Under the pieces are notes generated by a model. The model was not told the DNA's origin and did no database searches. It saw nothing but the letters and a program-made list of their open reading frames with translations. A DNA stretch of 52,256 nucleotides from Kangiella sp. Its GTDB lineage: Bacteria > Pseudomonadota > Gammaproteobacteria > Enterobacterales > Kangiellaceae. This document shows, piece by piece, positions 17,817-27,133 of the stretch (its first letter is position 1; every line of letters starts with the position of its first letter). The stretch is from the NCBI RefSeq assembly GCF_014762745.1, contig NZ_JABURJ010000058.1, positions 1 through 52,256 on the forward strand, given 5' to 3'. Position numbers and translations under genes: made by a program.

Positions 17817-18882
17817 AGCTTACATCGAACCGATTAGTGAGGAACAACCTTGTGGTCGTGATCTGCGCAATGATACCAGTGTTGAATCGATTTATTACAA
17901 GTTAAGAGATGCCCGTAATTCTGCGCGTAAAGCAGAAAGAATTGCCGTAGCAGATGTTGATGAAGCTGGAGCCGTTGATGGAAACTGGTATCAGCTTAAA
18001 GAGTTGTCTTTAGATGCTTTAAAGAATGAAACCAAAGATCTTGAGGTAGTAGCCTGGTTTATTGAGGCTACTACACGTATTGACGGCATCAAAGGTTTTA
18101 TTCGTGGCTATCAACTGGCAAGCGAATTAATCTGTCGATTCTGGGACGATGGAATTTATCCGGCTATAGATGAGGATGGCATCGAAACCCGGGTTTCTCC
18201 CTTGTCAGGTCTCAATGGCTTTGATGGCGCTGGAACCCTGATAACGCCCATTAAATCAGTGCTACTGACCCAAAATGATGACTACCTGCCGGCGTGTGTC
18301 TGGCAGTATGAGCAGGCCATACTGCTGGAGCGATTGGATGCGGAGAAAAAACAGAGCCGTATCGATAATGGCGCTATCCCTCTGGAGTCGATTAAAAAAT
18401 CCGTAGTGCTAACTCCTGATAGTTTCTACCAGGAACTGGTCAGTGATCTGCAGACTGCACTTGAAACCTATGAAGCATTTACTCAAGAATTTGATCGCGT
18501 CTGTGAGTCATTGCCCCAACCTACTTCTAATATCAGAAATGCACTAAGAGAGTGCTTGCAGGCTGTTGAATACTTGGCTAAAGACAAGCTGGCAGTAACT
18601 GAAGACACTGTTAGTCAGAAGCACGATGAAAGCGGCGCAGAAACAGCAAGTTATCAGATAGAAGGGATTAATCGACGCGAACAGGCAGTAAATACTTTGC
18701 GTCAGGTAGCCGAATATTTCCGAAAAACCGAACCTCACTCACCTATTTCCTATCTGTTGGAACAGAGTATTCGTTGGAGCGATTTATCGCTTCCAGAACT
18801 GTTGCAGCAATTAATTCCAGAAGAAGGTGCGCGTGAGCAATATTTTAAACTAACAGGGATCGATGTGGGTAGTAACCAGTAA
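17806..18882 (+). CDS. tssA: TssA, type VI baseplate/sheath priming protein
   Basis: TssA (ImpA/VasJ family) primes baseplate and tail assembly. The N-terminal ImpA_N domain is recognisable from YIEPISEEQPCGRDLRND and the segment DLEVVAWFIEA..GFIRGYQL..FWDDGIYP. The C-terminal part is helical and ends in PHSPISYLLEQSIRWSDLSLPELL, as in short TssA proteins. I chose the ATG at 17806, giving 358 residues and the family N-terminus, over a GTG at 17776. It overlaps pppA by 11 bases and is followed 30 bases later by tssB. Confidence 0.9.
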   Translation: MDIEAYIEPISEEQPCGRDLRNDTSVESIYYKLRDARNSARKAERIAVADVDEAGAVDGNWYQLKELSLDALKNETKDLEVVAWFIEATTRIDGIKGFIRGYQLASELICRFWDDGIYPAIDEDGIETRVSPLSGLNGFDGAGTLITPIKSVLLTQNDDYLPACVWQYEQAILLERLDAEKKQSRIDNGAIPLESIKKSVVLTPDSFYQELVSDLQTALETYEAFTQEFDRVCESLPQPTSNIRNALRECLQAVEYLAKDKLAVTEDTVSQKHDESGAETASYQIEGINRREQAVNTLRQVAEYFRKTEPHSPISYLLEQSIRWSDLSLPELLQQLIPEEGAREQYFKLTGIDVGSNQ

Positions 18883-18912
18883 ATTTGAACCCTAAAGCTA
18901 AAGGAGAACCAC

Positions 18913-19428
18913 ATGGCGAGTATACATGACCGTTTGAAAAAAGTGCGTAAACCACGAGTCCATATTACCTATGATGTCGAAACTGACGGTGCAGTACTGG
19001 AAAAAGAACTGCCTTTTGTTGTTGGTGTGATGGGTGACTTTAGTGCTGACTCAACCAAGCCAGTGAAGCCGCTAAAAGAGCGTCGCTTTATCCAAATTGA
19101 TAAAGACAATATCAATGAGGTGATGCGCAATATGGCCCCGGGTCTTAATATCAAAGTGGAAAACACTTTACAGAATGATGGTTCAGAGATGGCCGTCGAT
19201 CTGAAGTTTGATTCGATGGATGATTTTGAGCCTGCAGCAATCGTTGAGCAGGTAGAACCGTTGAAAAAGTTGATGGACACGCGTAACAAGCTACGTGACC
19301 TGATGACTAAAATTGATCGCTCAGAAGAGCTTGAAGGTTTAATGGAAAAGGTATTGCAAAACAGCGATGACCTTAATGCTCTGGCCGAAGCACTTGGGCA
19401 AATTGAAGACAAGGGAGGTAATGAATAA
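18913..19428 (+). CDS. tssB: TssB, small sheath subunit of type VI secretion
   Basis: TssB (VipA/ImpB) forms the contractile sheath with TssC. The N-terminus [26 protein letters not shown] and the [11 protein letters not shown] stretch are diagnostic. The C-terminal helix (about 105-165) carries the TssC- and ClpV-contacting region. Length 171 is usual. An excellent AAAGGAGA ribosome site precedes the ATG. The stop shares one base with the tssC start. Confidence 0.96.
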   Translation: MASIHDRLKKVRKPRVHITYDVETDGAVLEKELPFVVGVMGDFSADSTKPVKPLKERRFIQIDKDNINEVMRNMAPGLNIKVENTLQNDGSEMAVDLKFDSMDDFEPAAIVEQVEPLKKLMDTRNKLRDLMTKIDRSEELEGLMEKVLQNSDDLNALAEALGQIEDKGGNE

Positions 19429-20918
19429 TGACTGAAATGGAAAAAATTTCCTCCAGGGAACAGATAGTCGAACAGAGCCAGGACATACTAAGCCAGGCGA
19501 TCGCAGCGACCAAACAAACTGAAGCCAGTCGTGCTGAAGAGTTGTTAAGAGCTTTAACTTCAGAAGCGATGAAGGGGACTGTCACCTGGAACAAAAACCT
19601 GACGGTAACTTTCAAAGAAGCTATCGATAAGATTGATGAAGCGCTGTCAGCACAGTTATCAAAAATTATGCACAATGAGCGTTTCCAGAAGCTGGAAGGC
19701 TCATGGCGTGGTTTGCAGTATTTGGTGCAAAATACTGATACTTCAGTGTCCATGAAGCTAAAAGTCATTAACCTGCCAAAGCGCGAATTATTTAAAGATT
19801 TAAGTAAAGCGGTAGAGTTTGATCAAAGCCAGCTGTTCAAGAAAATTTATGAGAGTGAGTTCGGTACTGCTGGTGGTGAGCCGTTTGGTGCCTTGATTGG
19901 TGATTATGAATTTACTAATCACCCAGAAGATATAGAGACATTGGAGCTGACTTCGAATGTGGCTGCTGCAGCATTTGCTCCTTTCATCTCGGCCTCATCA
20001 CCTGAGATGTTCGGCTTTAATGATTGGACAGAATTATCAAAACCGCGCGATCTTGAGAAAATTTTTGACTCACTGGAATATGCCCGCTGGCGTGGCTTCC
20101 GTGACTCGGAAGACTCACGTTTTGTAACCCTTACTGCACCACGTGTGCTGGCACGACTTCCGTATGGTGAACAAACCCGCCCGATTGAAGAGTTTGCCTT
20201 CGAAGAATTGCCAGTTGATAGTGACACTAAAGTAGCCAACAGCGTGGATAATAAAGATTATTGCTGGATGAATGCATCTTATGTTCTGGGCAGCAAGTTG
20301 ACTCAGGCATTCACCGAGCATGGCTGGTGTACCGCCATTCGCGGTGCGGAAGGTGGCGGTAAAGTCACTTCATTGCCCATGCACAACTTCCTGAGTGATG
20401 ATGGTGATATGGATATGCAATGTCCGACGGAAGTTGGTATTACTGACCGTCGTGAAGCTGAACTAAGCAAACTGGGCTTCTTGCCATTGTGCCATTATAA
20501 GAATACAGACTATGCGGTGTTCTTTGGCTCCAATACCACTCAGCGACCAAAGCGCTATGATAGCCCTGATGCAACTGCCAACGCCGATATTTCATCACGT
20601 TTGCCTTATATCATGGCGACTTCTCGTTTTGCTCATTACTTAAAAGTATTGGCCCGCGACAAGATCGGTTCTTTCATGGAGCCGGAAGATTGTGAGGCAT
20701 GGTTAAACCGCTGGATCCTGAACTATGTCAATGCTGATGAGGCGGCTGGTCAGGAATCTCGTGCCAAATACCCATTGGCTGAGGCTAAGGTGGAAGTAGA
20801 AGAAGTGCCAGGCAGTCCTGGTGTTTATCATGCCAAAGCCTGGTTAAAGCCATGGCTACAGCTGGAAGAGTTGAGCACGTCATTGCGTTTGGTAGCCAAA
20901 ATTCCAGAAAGTAAGTAA
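19428..20918 (+). CDS. tssC: TssC, large sheath subunit of type VI secretion
   Basis: TssC (VipB/ImpC) is the major sheath protein. Diagnostic pieces include [37 protein letters not shown], the [15 protein letters not shown] stretch and the C-terminal [28 protein letters not shown]. Length 496 is normal. It is the last gene of the operon: a strong terminator follows 13 bases after the stop and polA comes next. The usual downstream genes (hcp, tssE, tssF, tssG, tssH) are not here. Confidence 0.96.
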   Translation: MTEMEKISSREQIVEQSQDILSQAIAATKQTEASRAEELLRALTSEAMKGTVTWNKNLTVTFKEAIDKIDEALSAQLSKIMHNERFQKLEGSWRGLQYLVQNTDTSVSMKLKVINLPKRELFKDLSKAVEFDQSQLFKKIYESEFGTAGGEPFGALIGDYEFTNHPEDIETLELTSNVAAAAFAPFISASSPEMFGFNDWTELSKPRDLEKIFDSLEYARWRGFRDSEDSRFVTLTAPRVLARLPYGEQTRPIEEFAFEELPVDSDTKVANSVDNKDYCWMNASYVLGSKLTQAFTEHGWCTAIRGAEGGGKVTSLPMHNFLSDDGDMDMQCPTEVGITDRREAELSKLGFLPLCHYKNTDYAVFFGSNTTQRPKRYDSPDATANADISSRLPYIMATSRFAHYLKVLARDKIGSFMEPEDCEAWLNRWILNYVNADEAAGQESRAKYPLAEAKVEVEEVPGSPGVYHAKAWLKPWLQLEELSTSLRLVAKIPESK

Positions 20919-20931
20919 TGATACTGAACAG

Positions 20932-20957
20932 GGCCGCAATTGCGGCCTTTGTTTTTT
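20932..20957 (+). terminator. Rho-independent terminator after tssC
   Basis: A perfect 16-base palindrome GGCCGCAATTGCGGCC (20932-20947) is followed by TTTGTTTTTT. It closes the type VI operon before polA. Confidence 0.9.
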
Positions 20958-21007
20958 CCTTAATAGTTAATCCTGCAAAGACCATGCGAGATAGTGATAT
21001 TTTTTGC

Positions 21008-21013
21008 TACACT
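21008..21013 (+). promoter_or_regulatory. Candidate extended -10 box for polA
   Basis: TACACT preceded by TG at one-base spacing (TGCTACACT) lies about 31 bases before the polA start, in an AT-rich stretch. No convincing -35 was seen, as expected for extended -10 promoters. Confidence 0.35.
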
Positions 21014-21044
21014 AGGCAAATCTAACCTTAATCGTTAAATCTCA

Positions 21045-23783
21045 ATGTCTGAAAAAAAATCACCATTTATCCTAGTTGACGGATCTTCCTACCTGTTCCG
21101 CGCCTATCATGTACCGCAATTACAACGAATGACAAACTCCAAGGGCATGATGACAGGTGCCGTGTTTGGTGTTATCAATATGCTGAAGAGTCTGATTAAA
21201 GAGTATCAGCCAGAATATATGGCGGTGGTGTTTGATGCTAAGGGTAAGACATTCCGCAATGATCTCTACCCGGAATACAAAGCCAACCGTCCACCCATGC
21301 CCGAAGACTTACGCCAACAGATTGAACCTATTCATGAAATTGTAAAAGCAATGGGGCTACCTCTACTAGTGATCGATGGCGTTGAAGCTGATGATGTGAT
21401 TGGCACATTGGCCAAGCAAGCCTGTAAAGAAGGTCGCGAAACTCTGATATCCACAGGTGACAAGGATATGGCTCAGCTGGTCAGCGATCATGTCACTTTG
21501 ATCAATACCATGGATAAAAACAATCCGATTACCGATAAAGACCGAGTGGTTGAAAAGTTTGGTGTCAGGCCAGAGCAGATAATCGACTATCTGGCATTGG
21601 TAGGCGATAAAGTCGATAACATCCCCGGGGTCGATAAGTGCGGGCCAAAAACCGCAGTTAAATGGTTGGAGCAATACGATAGCTTGCAGGGTGTGATTGA
21701 ACATGCTGATGAAATTGGTGGCAAGATTGGTGAGAACCTGCGTGATGCAATTGAGAGACTGCCGCTTTCTTATGAGCTCGCAACGATAAAGTTAGATTGT
21801 GATTTAGAGTTTCAGCCTGAAGATTTAACTATTGATAGTCCGGATTTAAAAGCACTAAAAGAGCTTTACGGCGAAATGGAGTTTAAACGTTGGCTAACGG
21901 ATGTATTAAAAGAGCTGGGCGAGCCTGGTTCGATAGACGCAAGCGATGAAGACGGTGCATCCATCGCTCTGGTTGATCGTTCAAAATATGAAACTATCCT
22001 TGAGCAAAAAGAACTGGACAAATGGATAGAAAAATTAAGCGAAGCAGACCTGTTTGCCTTTGATACCGAAACTACCAGCCTGAATTATATTGAAGCAGAG
22101 CTGGTAGGGATGTCATTTGCGCTGGACACTGGTGAGGCAGCCTACTTGCCTGTAGCGCATGCTTATATGGGTGCGCCAACACAGCTGGACCGGGATGAGG
22201 TTTTAAAGCAGCTAAAGGGTCTTCTGGAATCAGAAAAGCATAAAAAGGTCGGGCAGAATTTGAAGTACGATATGAGCGTGCTGGCAAACTATGGAATAGA
22301 ACTAGGTGGCATAGAGTTCGATACCATGCTTGAGTCCTACTGTCTGAATAGCGTTGCCAGTCGTCATGATATGGATACGCTTGCATTGCATCATCTAAAT
22401 CACGTTAACATTAAGTTTGAAGAAATCGCGGGCAAAGGCAAAAATCAACTAACGTTCGATCAAATTGAAATTGAAAAAGCAGCACCATATGCAGCCGAAG
22501 ATGCTGACATTACCATGCGTTTGCATAAAAAATTATGGCCTGAACTGAAAGAAAATGATGGACCGACTCAGGTTTTCAAGCACATTGAGATGCCACTTTT
22601 AAGAGTCTTATCCAAAGTTGAGCGTAATGGTGTTCTGGTTGATGGTAAACTGCTGCTGGAAAAAAGTCATTTATTTGAGAAACGTTTAAAGGAGCTTGAA
22701 AAAGAAGCATTTGAAATAGCGGGTAAAGAGTTTAATCTAGGCTCACCCAAGCAATTACAGACTATTTTTTATGAAGAGCTGGGTCTGCCGATTTTGAAGA
22801 AAACGCCAAAAGGCCAGCCATCAACTGCAGAAGAAGTATTGCAGGAATTAGCGTTAGATTATCCGCTGCCAAAGTTAATTCTGGAACACAGAAGTTTAAG
22901 CAAATTGAAATCGACTTATACCGATAAGCTACCGCAAATGATTAATGATAAGACCGGTCGCGTTCATACCTCTTATCATCAGGCTGTGGCAGCGACAGGA
23001 AGACTGTCATCAACTGATCCAAATCTACAGAATATTCCGATCAAGACAGAAGAAGGACGCAGTATTCGCACCGCATTTATTGCGCCAAAAGGATGCAAAA
23101 TTTTAGCGGCGGATTATTCACAAATTGAGCTTCGTATCATGGCACACCTGTCGCAAGACAAAGGTTTGCTTAAAGCATTTGAAGAAGGACTGGATGTTCA
23201 CTCGGCGACCGCTGCAGAAGTATTTGATGTGCCATTGGAAGAAGTGACTTCCAATCAACGTCGTAACGCCAAGGCGATCAATTTTGGTCTGATTTACGGT
23301 ATGTCAGCTTTTGGTTTGGCCAAACAAATCGATACCGACAGAAACACGGCACAAGATTACATCAACACTTATTTTGCCCGTTATCCAGGTGTAGAGACCT
23401 ATATGGAGTCAACTCGACAGAAAGCCGCAGATTTAGGCTATGTGGAAACGCTTTATGGTCGCCGCTTATATTTACCGGAGATTCATTCAAAAAACGGCAT
23501 GCGCAGAAAAGCAGCCGAACGCACCGCGATTAATGCGCCAATGCAAGGCAGTGCTGCAGATATTATCAAGCTGGCCATGCTGGAGGTGGATAAATGGCTT
23601 AAGGACGTGAAAGGCATCAAGATGATCATGCAGGTGCACGATGAACTGGTTTTTGAAGTTGAAGAAAGCCAGTTAAAATTGGCTCAAAAGAAGATCCCAG
23701 AATTAATGGAGAGTGTTGCTGAATTATCAGTTCCCTTGATTGCCGATGTGGGCGTGGGCGACAACTGGGACGAAGCACACTAA
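21045..23783 (+). CDS. polA: DNA polymerase I
   Basis: Repair and primer-removal DNA polymerase. All three domains are present. The 5'-3' exonuclease covers about 1-290 (LVDGSSYLFRAYH, VVFDAKGKTFRNDLYPEYKANR, GVEADDVIGTLA). The 3'-5' exonuclease covers about 320-515 with the intact motif FDTETTS (Asp and Glu kept), so proofreading should work. The polymerase covers about 530-912 with motif A (AADYSQIELRIMAHLS), motif B (RRNAKAINFGLIYGMS) and motif C (MQVHDELVFEV). Length 912 is normal. Its downstream neighbours, a small RNA and then engB, keep the gammaproteobacterial polA-engB order with extra genes in between. Confidence 0.98.
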   Translation: MSEKKSPFILVDGSSYLFRAYHVPQLQRMTNSKGMMTGAVFGVINMLKSLIKEYQPEYMAVVFDAKGKTFRNDLYPEYKANRPPMPEDLRQQIEPIHEIVKAMGLPLLVIDGVEADDVIGTLAKQACKEGRETLISTGDKDMAQLVSDHVTLINTMDKNNPITDKDRVVEKFGVRPEQIIDYLALVGDKVDNIPGVDKCGPKTAVKWLEQYDSLQGVIEHADEIGGKIGENLRDAIERLPLSYELATIKLDCDLEFQPEDLTIDSPDLKALKELYGEMEFKRWLTDVLKELGEPGSIDASDEDGASIALVDRSKYETILEQKELDKWIEKLSEADLFAFDTETTSLNYIEAELVGMSFALDTGEAAYLPVAHAYMGAPTQLDRDEVLKQLKGLLESEKHKKVGQNLKYDMSVLANYGIELGGIEFDTMLESYCLNSVASRHDMDTLALHHLNHVNIKFEEIAGKGKNQLTFDQIEIEKAAPYAAEDADITMRLHKKLWPELKENDGPTQVFKHIEMPLLRVLSKVERNGVLVDGKLLLEKSHLFEKRLKELEKEAFEIAGKEFNLGSPKQLQTIFYEELGLPILKKTPKGQPSTAEEVLQELALDYPLPKLILEHRSLSKLKSTYTDKLPQMINDKTGRVHTSYHQAVAATGRLSSTDPNLQNIPIKTEEGRSIRTAFIAPKGCKILAADYSQIELRIMAHLSQDKGLLKAFEEGLDVHSATAAEVFDVPLEEVTSNQRRNAKAINFGLIYGMSAFGLAKQIDTDRNTAQDYINTYFARYPGVETYMESTRQKAADLGYVETLYGRRLYLPEIHSKNGMRRKAAERTAINAPMQGSAADIIKLAMLEVDKWLKDVKGIKMIMQVHDELVFEVEESQLKLAQKKIPELMESVAELSVPLIADVGVGDNWDEAH

Positions 23784-23816
23784 AGTTTATTGCGAGAAAT
23801 CGCTGTAAAACAATCA

Positions 23817-23896
23817 AGAAATGTGAACCGCTCGCGGTAGCTTCTGTGAGTTACTTTTAAGCAAAAGACGGCTATCGTTAGCCTGTTCACATTTCT
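23817..23896. repeat. 80-base nested inverted-repeat element downstream of polA
   Basis: Perfect 12-base arms AGAAATGTGAAC (23817-23828) and GTTCACATTTCT (23885-23896) enclose a second stem CGGTAGC/GCTATCG (23835-23841 with 23871-23877, one G-T pair) and an inner hairpin CTTTT-AAGC-AAAAG (23854-23867). There is no T run after it, so it is not an ordinary terminator. A third GTTCACATTT occurs at 24164-24173, beyond the small RNA. Confidence 0.7.
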
Positions 23897-23962
23897 AACC
23901 ACTCTTTACAAAAGCTGACACTTTTCTTGCAACAAACACCTTAAACCAATGTCTATTGTATT

Positions 23963-24082
23963 GAGCGCAACGAATGCGCTCCCCGCGACTCCCTCCTTCC
24001 AGCGGGACTTGCAGTTCGGCCTCCCCAAGCCGGATTGCGTATTTGGGGTGGTGCCTTGTTCCCTCAGGCCACCCCTTTTTTT
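23963..24082 (+). ncRNA. Small RNA between polA and engB with C-rich loops (Spot 42/ErsA position)
   Basis: About 120 bases fold by eye into four consecutive hairpins. H1 is GAGCGCA-ACGAA-TGCGCTC (23963-23981). H2 is CCCGC..GCGGG (23982-24006) with a 15-base loop containing CTCCCTCCTTCC. H3 is a 10-pair stem (24011-24038) with loop CTCCCCAA. The terminator is GGGGTGG..CCACCCC (24045-24075) with TTCCCTC in its loop and seven T. A TATTGT box (23954-23959) sits just before the predicted 5' end. The location downstream of polA is that of Spot 42 in enterics and ErsA in Pseudomonas. Three exposed UCCC motifs suggest pairing with ribosome binding sites of target mRNAs, which is inference. Confidence 0.8.
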
Positions 24083-24290
24083 ATGCCGGAATGCTTCTTA
24101 AAAGGCGTTAAAATTTATAGATTAAGGTAGCAAGGTGTCTTCATAAAAAGATAAGCCCGGCTAAGTTCACATTTTTCAAATTTGCATTGGCAATTGGTTT
24201 GCGCTGCTCAATGCGCTGATATAGTTTTTATTGGTCATCGTCTGATGACGGTGATTACAGTTAATGAAATTTAACGATAGGAGAAAATAG

Positions 24291-24797
24291 ATGAAAAAAA
24301 TAATGGCTACATTGCTTGTTTTTCTTGGTCTGGCGAATATGGCTGGAGCGGTAGAAAAGAAAGATCAAAGAGGCCAGGCAGCAAATAATGACGTTGCAGC
24401 AGTGGATTTAGCCTGGGAATTGGCACCAGTGAAAAGTTATAACGAACTCATCAATATGGCTGCGAAAGAGTCTCCCTTGGATGCATTAAGCCCAGCTGCC
24501 AAACAACGTTTTATTGATAGCGTTGTGTTTACAGAAGAAGGTGTTGCAGGATTTTACTATAAAGACTTAGAACTTGAGCTAACGCCTAGTGAAATTCATA
24601 AGATACTGAGTTTGATTGGGGCACAACATATGACGTCAGCTTTTAAGAAAGCCAGAGTGGAAACAAAAGCTGATTATTCGATCTTATATAGTAAAGATCC
24701 AAAATCTCCAGATGGAAACTTTTTACTGGATTATTATTGCTACCAAAGGGCCTCCTGTGAAGAGAGTACGGGTAAAGCTTGTACAAAAAACTGTTGA
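24291..24797 (+). CDS. Exported protein of unknown function with Cys-rich C-terminus
   Basis: I do not recognise a family. The 168-residue product starts with a clear signal peptide (MKK, hydrophobic core, cleavage likely after AGA at residue 20). The mature part is mostly helical and charged. The last 21 residues carry four Cys in the pattern C-x5-C-x7-C-x3-C, the only Cys in the protein, which suggests two disulfides or a metal site outside the cytoplasm. An AGGAGA ribosome site lies 7 bases before the ATG. The next gene, 55 bases on, encodes a thioredoxin-like exported protein, so the pair may act together. Confidence 0.7.
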   Translation: MKKIMATLLVFLGLANMAGAVEKKDQRGQAANNDVAAVDLAWELAPVKSYNELINMAAKESPLDALSPAAKQRFIDSVVFTEEGVAGFYYKDLELELTPSEIHKILSLIGAQHMTSAFKKARVETKADYSILYSKDPKSPDGNFLLDYYCYQRASCEESTGKACTKNC

Positions 24798-24852
24798 TTT
24801 AAGTTAAAAATAGGGAGGTGGGTGCTCAGTATTTGAGTGCCCTGCTTATGCC

Positions 24853-25800
24853 ATGAGGATGTTTATTCTAATTCTTGCTATGTTTACTCTTTTTCCGACA
24901 GCACTGTTGGCGACAGAGTGTGACATAAATCTGAAAAGGGATATTACTGATTTAAATATCGAGATCGAAAAAATATTAGAAGAAGAAAGCAAGCAAAGGC
25001 AAAGCCAATCAGATAGATTGACGGATACACGCGGCCTTAGACTCAGAAAGTTTTATGATCAATGTTTGTTGGCGGCTGTCAATGCTACGCCGGTTGCAGA
25101 TTTATCTGTTGCGCAGATAACGGAGCTCTTCAATATAGTCAACGTCATCCACTTTTATGCAGGCGAGAAAGAGCAGGTTGGGTTAGCCAAAAAACTGGTT
25201 GAGGAGCTTGTTGCCCGAAAGGGGGAGCATCAAGTAGTACCAAGATTGTTTGAACTAAGTCAAATGATGGTTCAGTCAAGGTTGTTTGATGAATACAACG
25301 AGCTCGAACTCGACCATCAAGAGCTGTCATTTCCTGCTTTGCCTAAGATCAGTAAATTAGAGAAGACCGAACTCGATGGAAGGCCTATCCTGCAGGTTAC
25401 AGATGAAGGATTGAGCATAATTTCGCATAGATTTCCTTCGGCAGGCTACGTTATTGTGGTTGGTCACCCCTTGTGCCATTTCTCACAAAATGCTCGAAGG
25501 GACATCGCCAGCGATGCAGTTTTATCTAACATCATGCGGCACAAGTCATCTTGGTTAATACCTCCTGGAAGAAGGCTCTACTTTGCCGAAACCTTAGAGG
25601 CAAATCAGGCTAGTAACTTGAGCCCGTTTGCGTACGCTCATGCAAAAAGTGACTGGCCGGAGATTGGTTACTGGGGAACGCCCACGTTTTACTTTTATTA
25701 CAATGGTCAGTTGCGACATCAACTAGTCGGATGGCCAGGAGAAGCTAATATCGCTGAATTAAAGAAAGGTTTGGTCATGATAGGTCTTCTTGAGCGTTAG
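24853..25800 (+). CDS. Exported protein with C-terminal thioredoxin-like fold
   Basis: A 315-residue product with a signal peptide (cleavage probably after LLA, residue 20). The middle (25-170) is helical and unrecognised. The C-terminal part (about 190-315) looks like a thioredoxin fold: strand AGYVIVVGHP, then CHFSQNARRDI as a CxxS-type active site, and later GTPTFYFYYNGQLRHQLVGWP, where the Thr-Pro would be the cis-proline and the segment matches the final strands of thioredoxins. Only one Cys remains at the active site, so it would act as an isomerase- or glutathione-type enzyme or be non-redox. Another ATG lies six bases later. It follows the Cys-rich exported protein and may share its transcript. 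Confidence 0.65.
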   Translation: MRMFILILAMFTLFPTALLATECDINLKRDITDLNIEIEKILEEESKQRQSQSDRLTDTRGLRLRKFYDQCLLAAVNATPVADLSVAQITELFNIVNVIHFYAGEKEQVGLAKKLVEELVARKGEHQVVPRLFELSQMMVQSRLFDEYNELELDHQELSFPALPKISKLEKTELDGRPILQVTDEGLSIISHRFPSAGYVIVVGHPLCHFSQNARRDIASDAVLSNIMRHKSSWLIPPGRRLYFAETLEANQASNLSPFAYAHAKSDWPEIGYWGTPTFYFYYNGQLRHQLVGWPGEANIAELKKGLVMIGLLER

Positions 25801-26092
25801 TGTGGAGACAAGTCGGCTAAATTTGCAAAGAAAGCCGACTAGCATTGGTTTAGTTCTGGAGTAGCAGGGCGATAATTGAGGCTTACAATAACTCCTGAAC
25901 CGCCCGCTATTTTTAGCAAGGTGAAAAGTATATACGGTTGCTCAGGCATGTAGCTCTATAAGCGCTTGTTTGTATTACATTACTGCTTTAAATTGGTTTT
26001 TTGCTTGAGTGAGTATGTCGGCTTAGTTACATAGGCTCTTGACTGTACGGCTAAATTTGGTAGCGAACATCAGCATGTATTGATCACTACCA
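25801..26092. other. Intergenic region between convergent genes
   Basis: A stem AGTCGGCT/AGCCGACT (25811-25840, 14-base loop) lies just after the thioredoxin-like gene and may slow transcription, but it has no T run. I see no gene, promoter or repeat of note in the rest. Confidence 0.4.
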
Positions 26093-26950
26093 TTAAGCAA
26101 GCAAATCCTTAAACTCTTCCAGTTCGTGTAGGCTTTCAAACGCTGGCTCGCGTTCAATTTCTTCTGCCAGTTTCGGCGCCTTTTCCACTGCGATTTTGAT
26201 ATCCTGAATAGCATCTTGCACAGCGCCATTGGCGGCATTGGCACAAGCTCTTTGCCAATAGGCCAGGCCATAATCTTCATCCTGATCGATAGCCCGATTC
26301 GCCAAACTAAATGCCCATTCATACTCACCCAGTTCAAAAGCGGCATCGGCTTTATAGATCAGGGCTTCGATATCGGTTGGGTTAATTGCCAGTAGTTCAT
26401 CGTAAAGCTTTATCTTCTGGTGGATGTTGGTTTCGAGGCCAGCGCGCATCCAGATCGAATGAATTTCATTAGCTTTGGAGATGTCTTCCTGAGCTTCAAT
26501 GATTTCTTGCGAGCGACGTTTGAGTTTGTCTTCCAGATCCTTTAGCCGTTCTTCATATTTGCTGGTCAGTTCGGTGATTTTTGTTTCGACCACTTCGTTG
26601 AGCTTGCTGCGAACATCGCGAAGCGAACGCCAGCCCATGAGTACCAGTAGCGATGCGGCGGTGGTAATAATGATAAAAACATTGTTAAGGGTATCGGTGG
26701 TGTAGCGGATAGCTCGGTCTGATGCGTCAAGGCGTGCATGAGCAACTTTTTGTTCGACTTCAGCTCTGAAGGCCTGTTGGTCCTGACGAATGCTTTTCAG
26801 CTCATCAAGAATGTATCGCTCGATTAAAGGTGGATACTGAGCAGGCGTTGCGTTGGTTTTTGGCGGTTGCTCTTTTTCTGGTTGTTGATCTGCGGCTATG
26901 GCATTGGAGCTTATTACCAATAAAAGAATAGCGATAATACGGCTGATCAT
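26093..26950 (-). CDS. Membrane-anchored coiled-coil/TPR-like protein of unknown function
   Basis: A 285-residue protein with a signal-like hydrophobic N-terminus (residues 1-20, ending NAIAA), a Gln/Pro-rich stretch, a second hydrophobic helix (about 86-105, VFIIITTAASLLVLMGW), a charged coiled coil (about 108-160, RSKLNEVVETKITELTSKYEERLKDLEDKL) and a C-terminal TPR-like helical repeat region (about 165-285; IWMRAGLE, YDELLAINPTDIEALIYKADAAFELGEYEWAFSLANRAID). The TPR part would face a partner protein. I chose the ATG at 26950, with GAGGAAG a few bases upstream, rather than one 24 bases earlier. No operon partner is evident. Confidence 0.7.
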   Translation of the reverse strand: MISRIIAILLLVISSNAIAADQQPEKEQPPKTNATPAQYPPLIERYILDELKSIRQDQQAFRAEVEQKVAHARLDASDRAIRYTTDTLNNVFIIITTAASLLVLMGWRSLRDVRSKLNEVVETKITELTSKYEERLKDLEDKLKRRSQEIIEAQEDISKANEIHSIWMRAGLETNIHQKIKLYDELLAINPTDIEALIYKADAAFELGEYEWAFSLANRAIDQDEDYGLAYWQRACANAANGAVQDAIQDIKIAVEKAPKLAEEIEREPAFESLHELEEFKDLLA

Positions 26951-27133
26951 GGGCTTCCTCGCTAGAATAAACAAAGGCTTAGTGGTTTGATCCTAGCGGA
27001 GGCGGTGGTGCTTTGCAAAATAAAGCAGATATAACTTACAGCAATATGAGAAAAGTGCTCTATTAAAATGATTAATCCAATCAATAGAATGCATGGTGGG
27101 CAGGAAGCCTAATTAACTTATAAGGAGTTTAAA

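Noticed and set aside
23819-24173. CRP-like half sites (AAATGTGA, TCACATTT) around the small RNA
   Set aside because: They are CRP half-sites in sequence but never at the N6 spacing needed for a full site. They fit better as arms of an inverted-repeat element.
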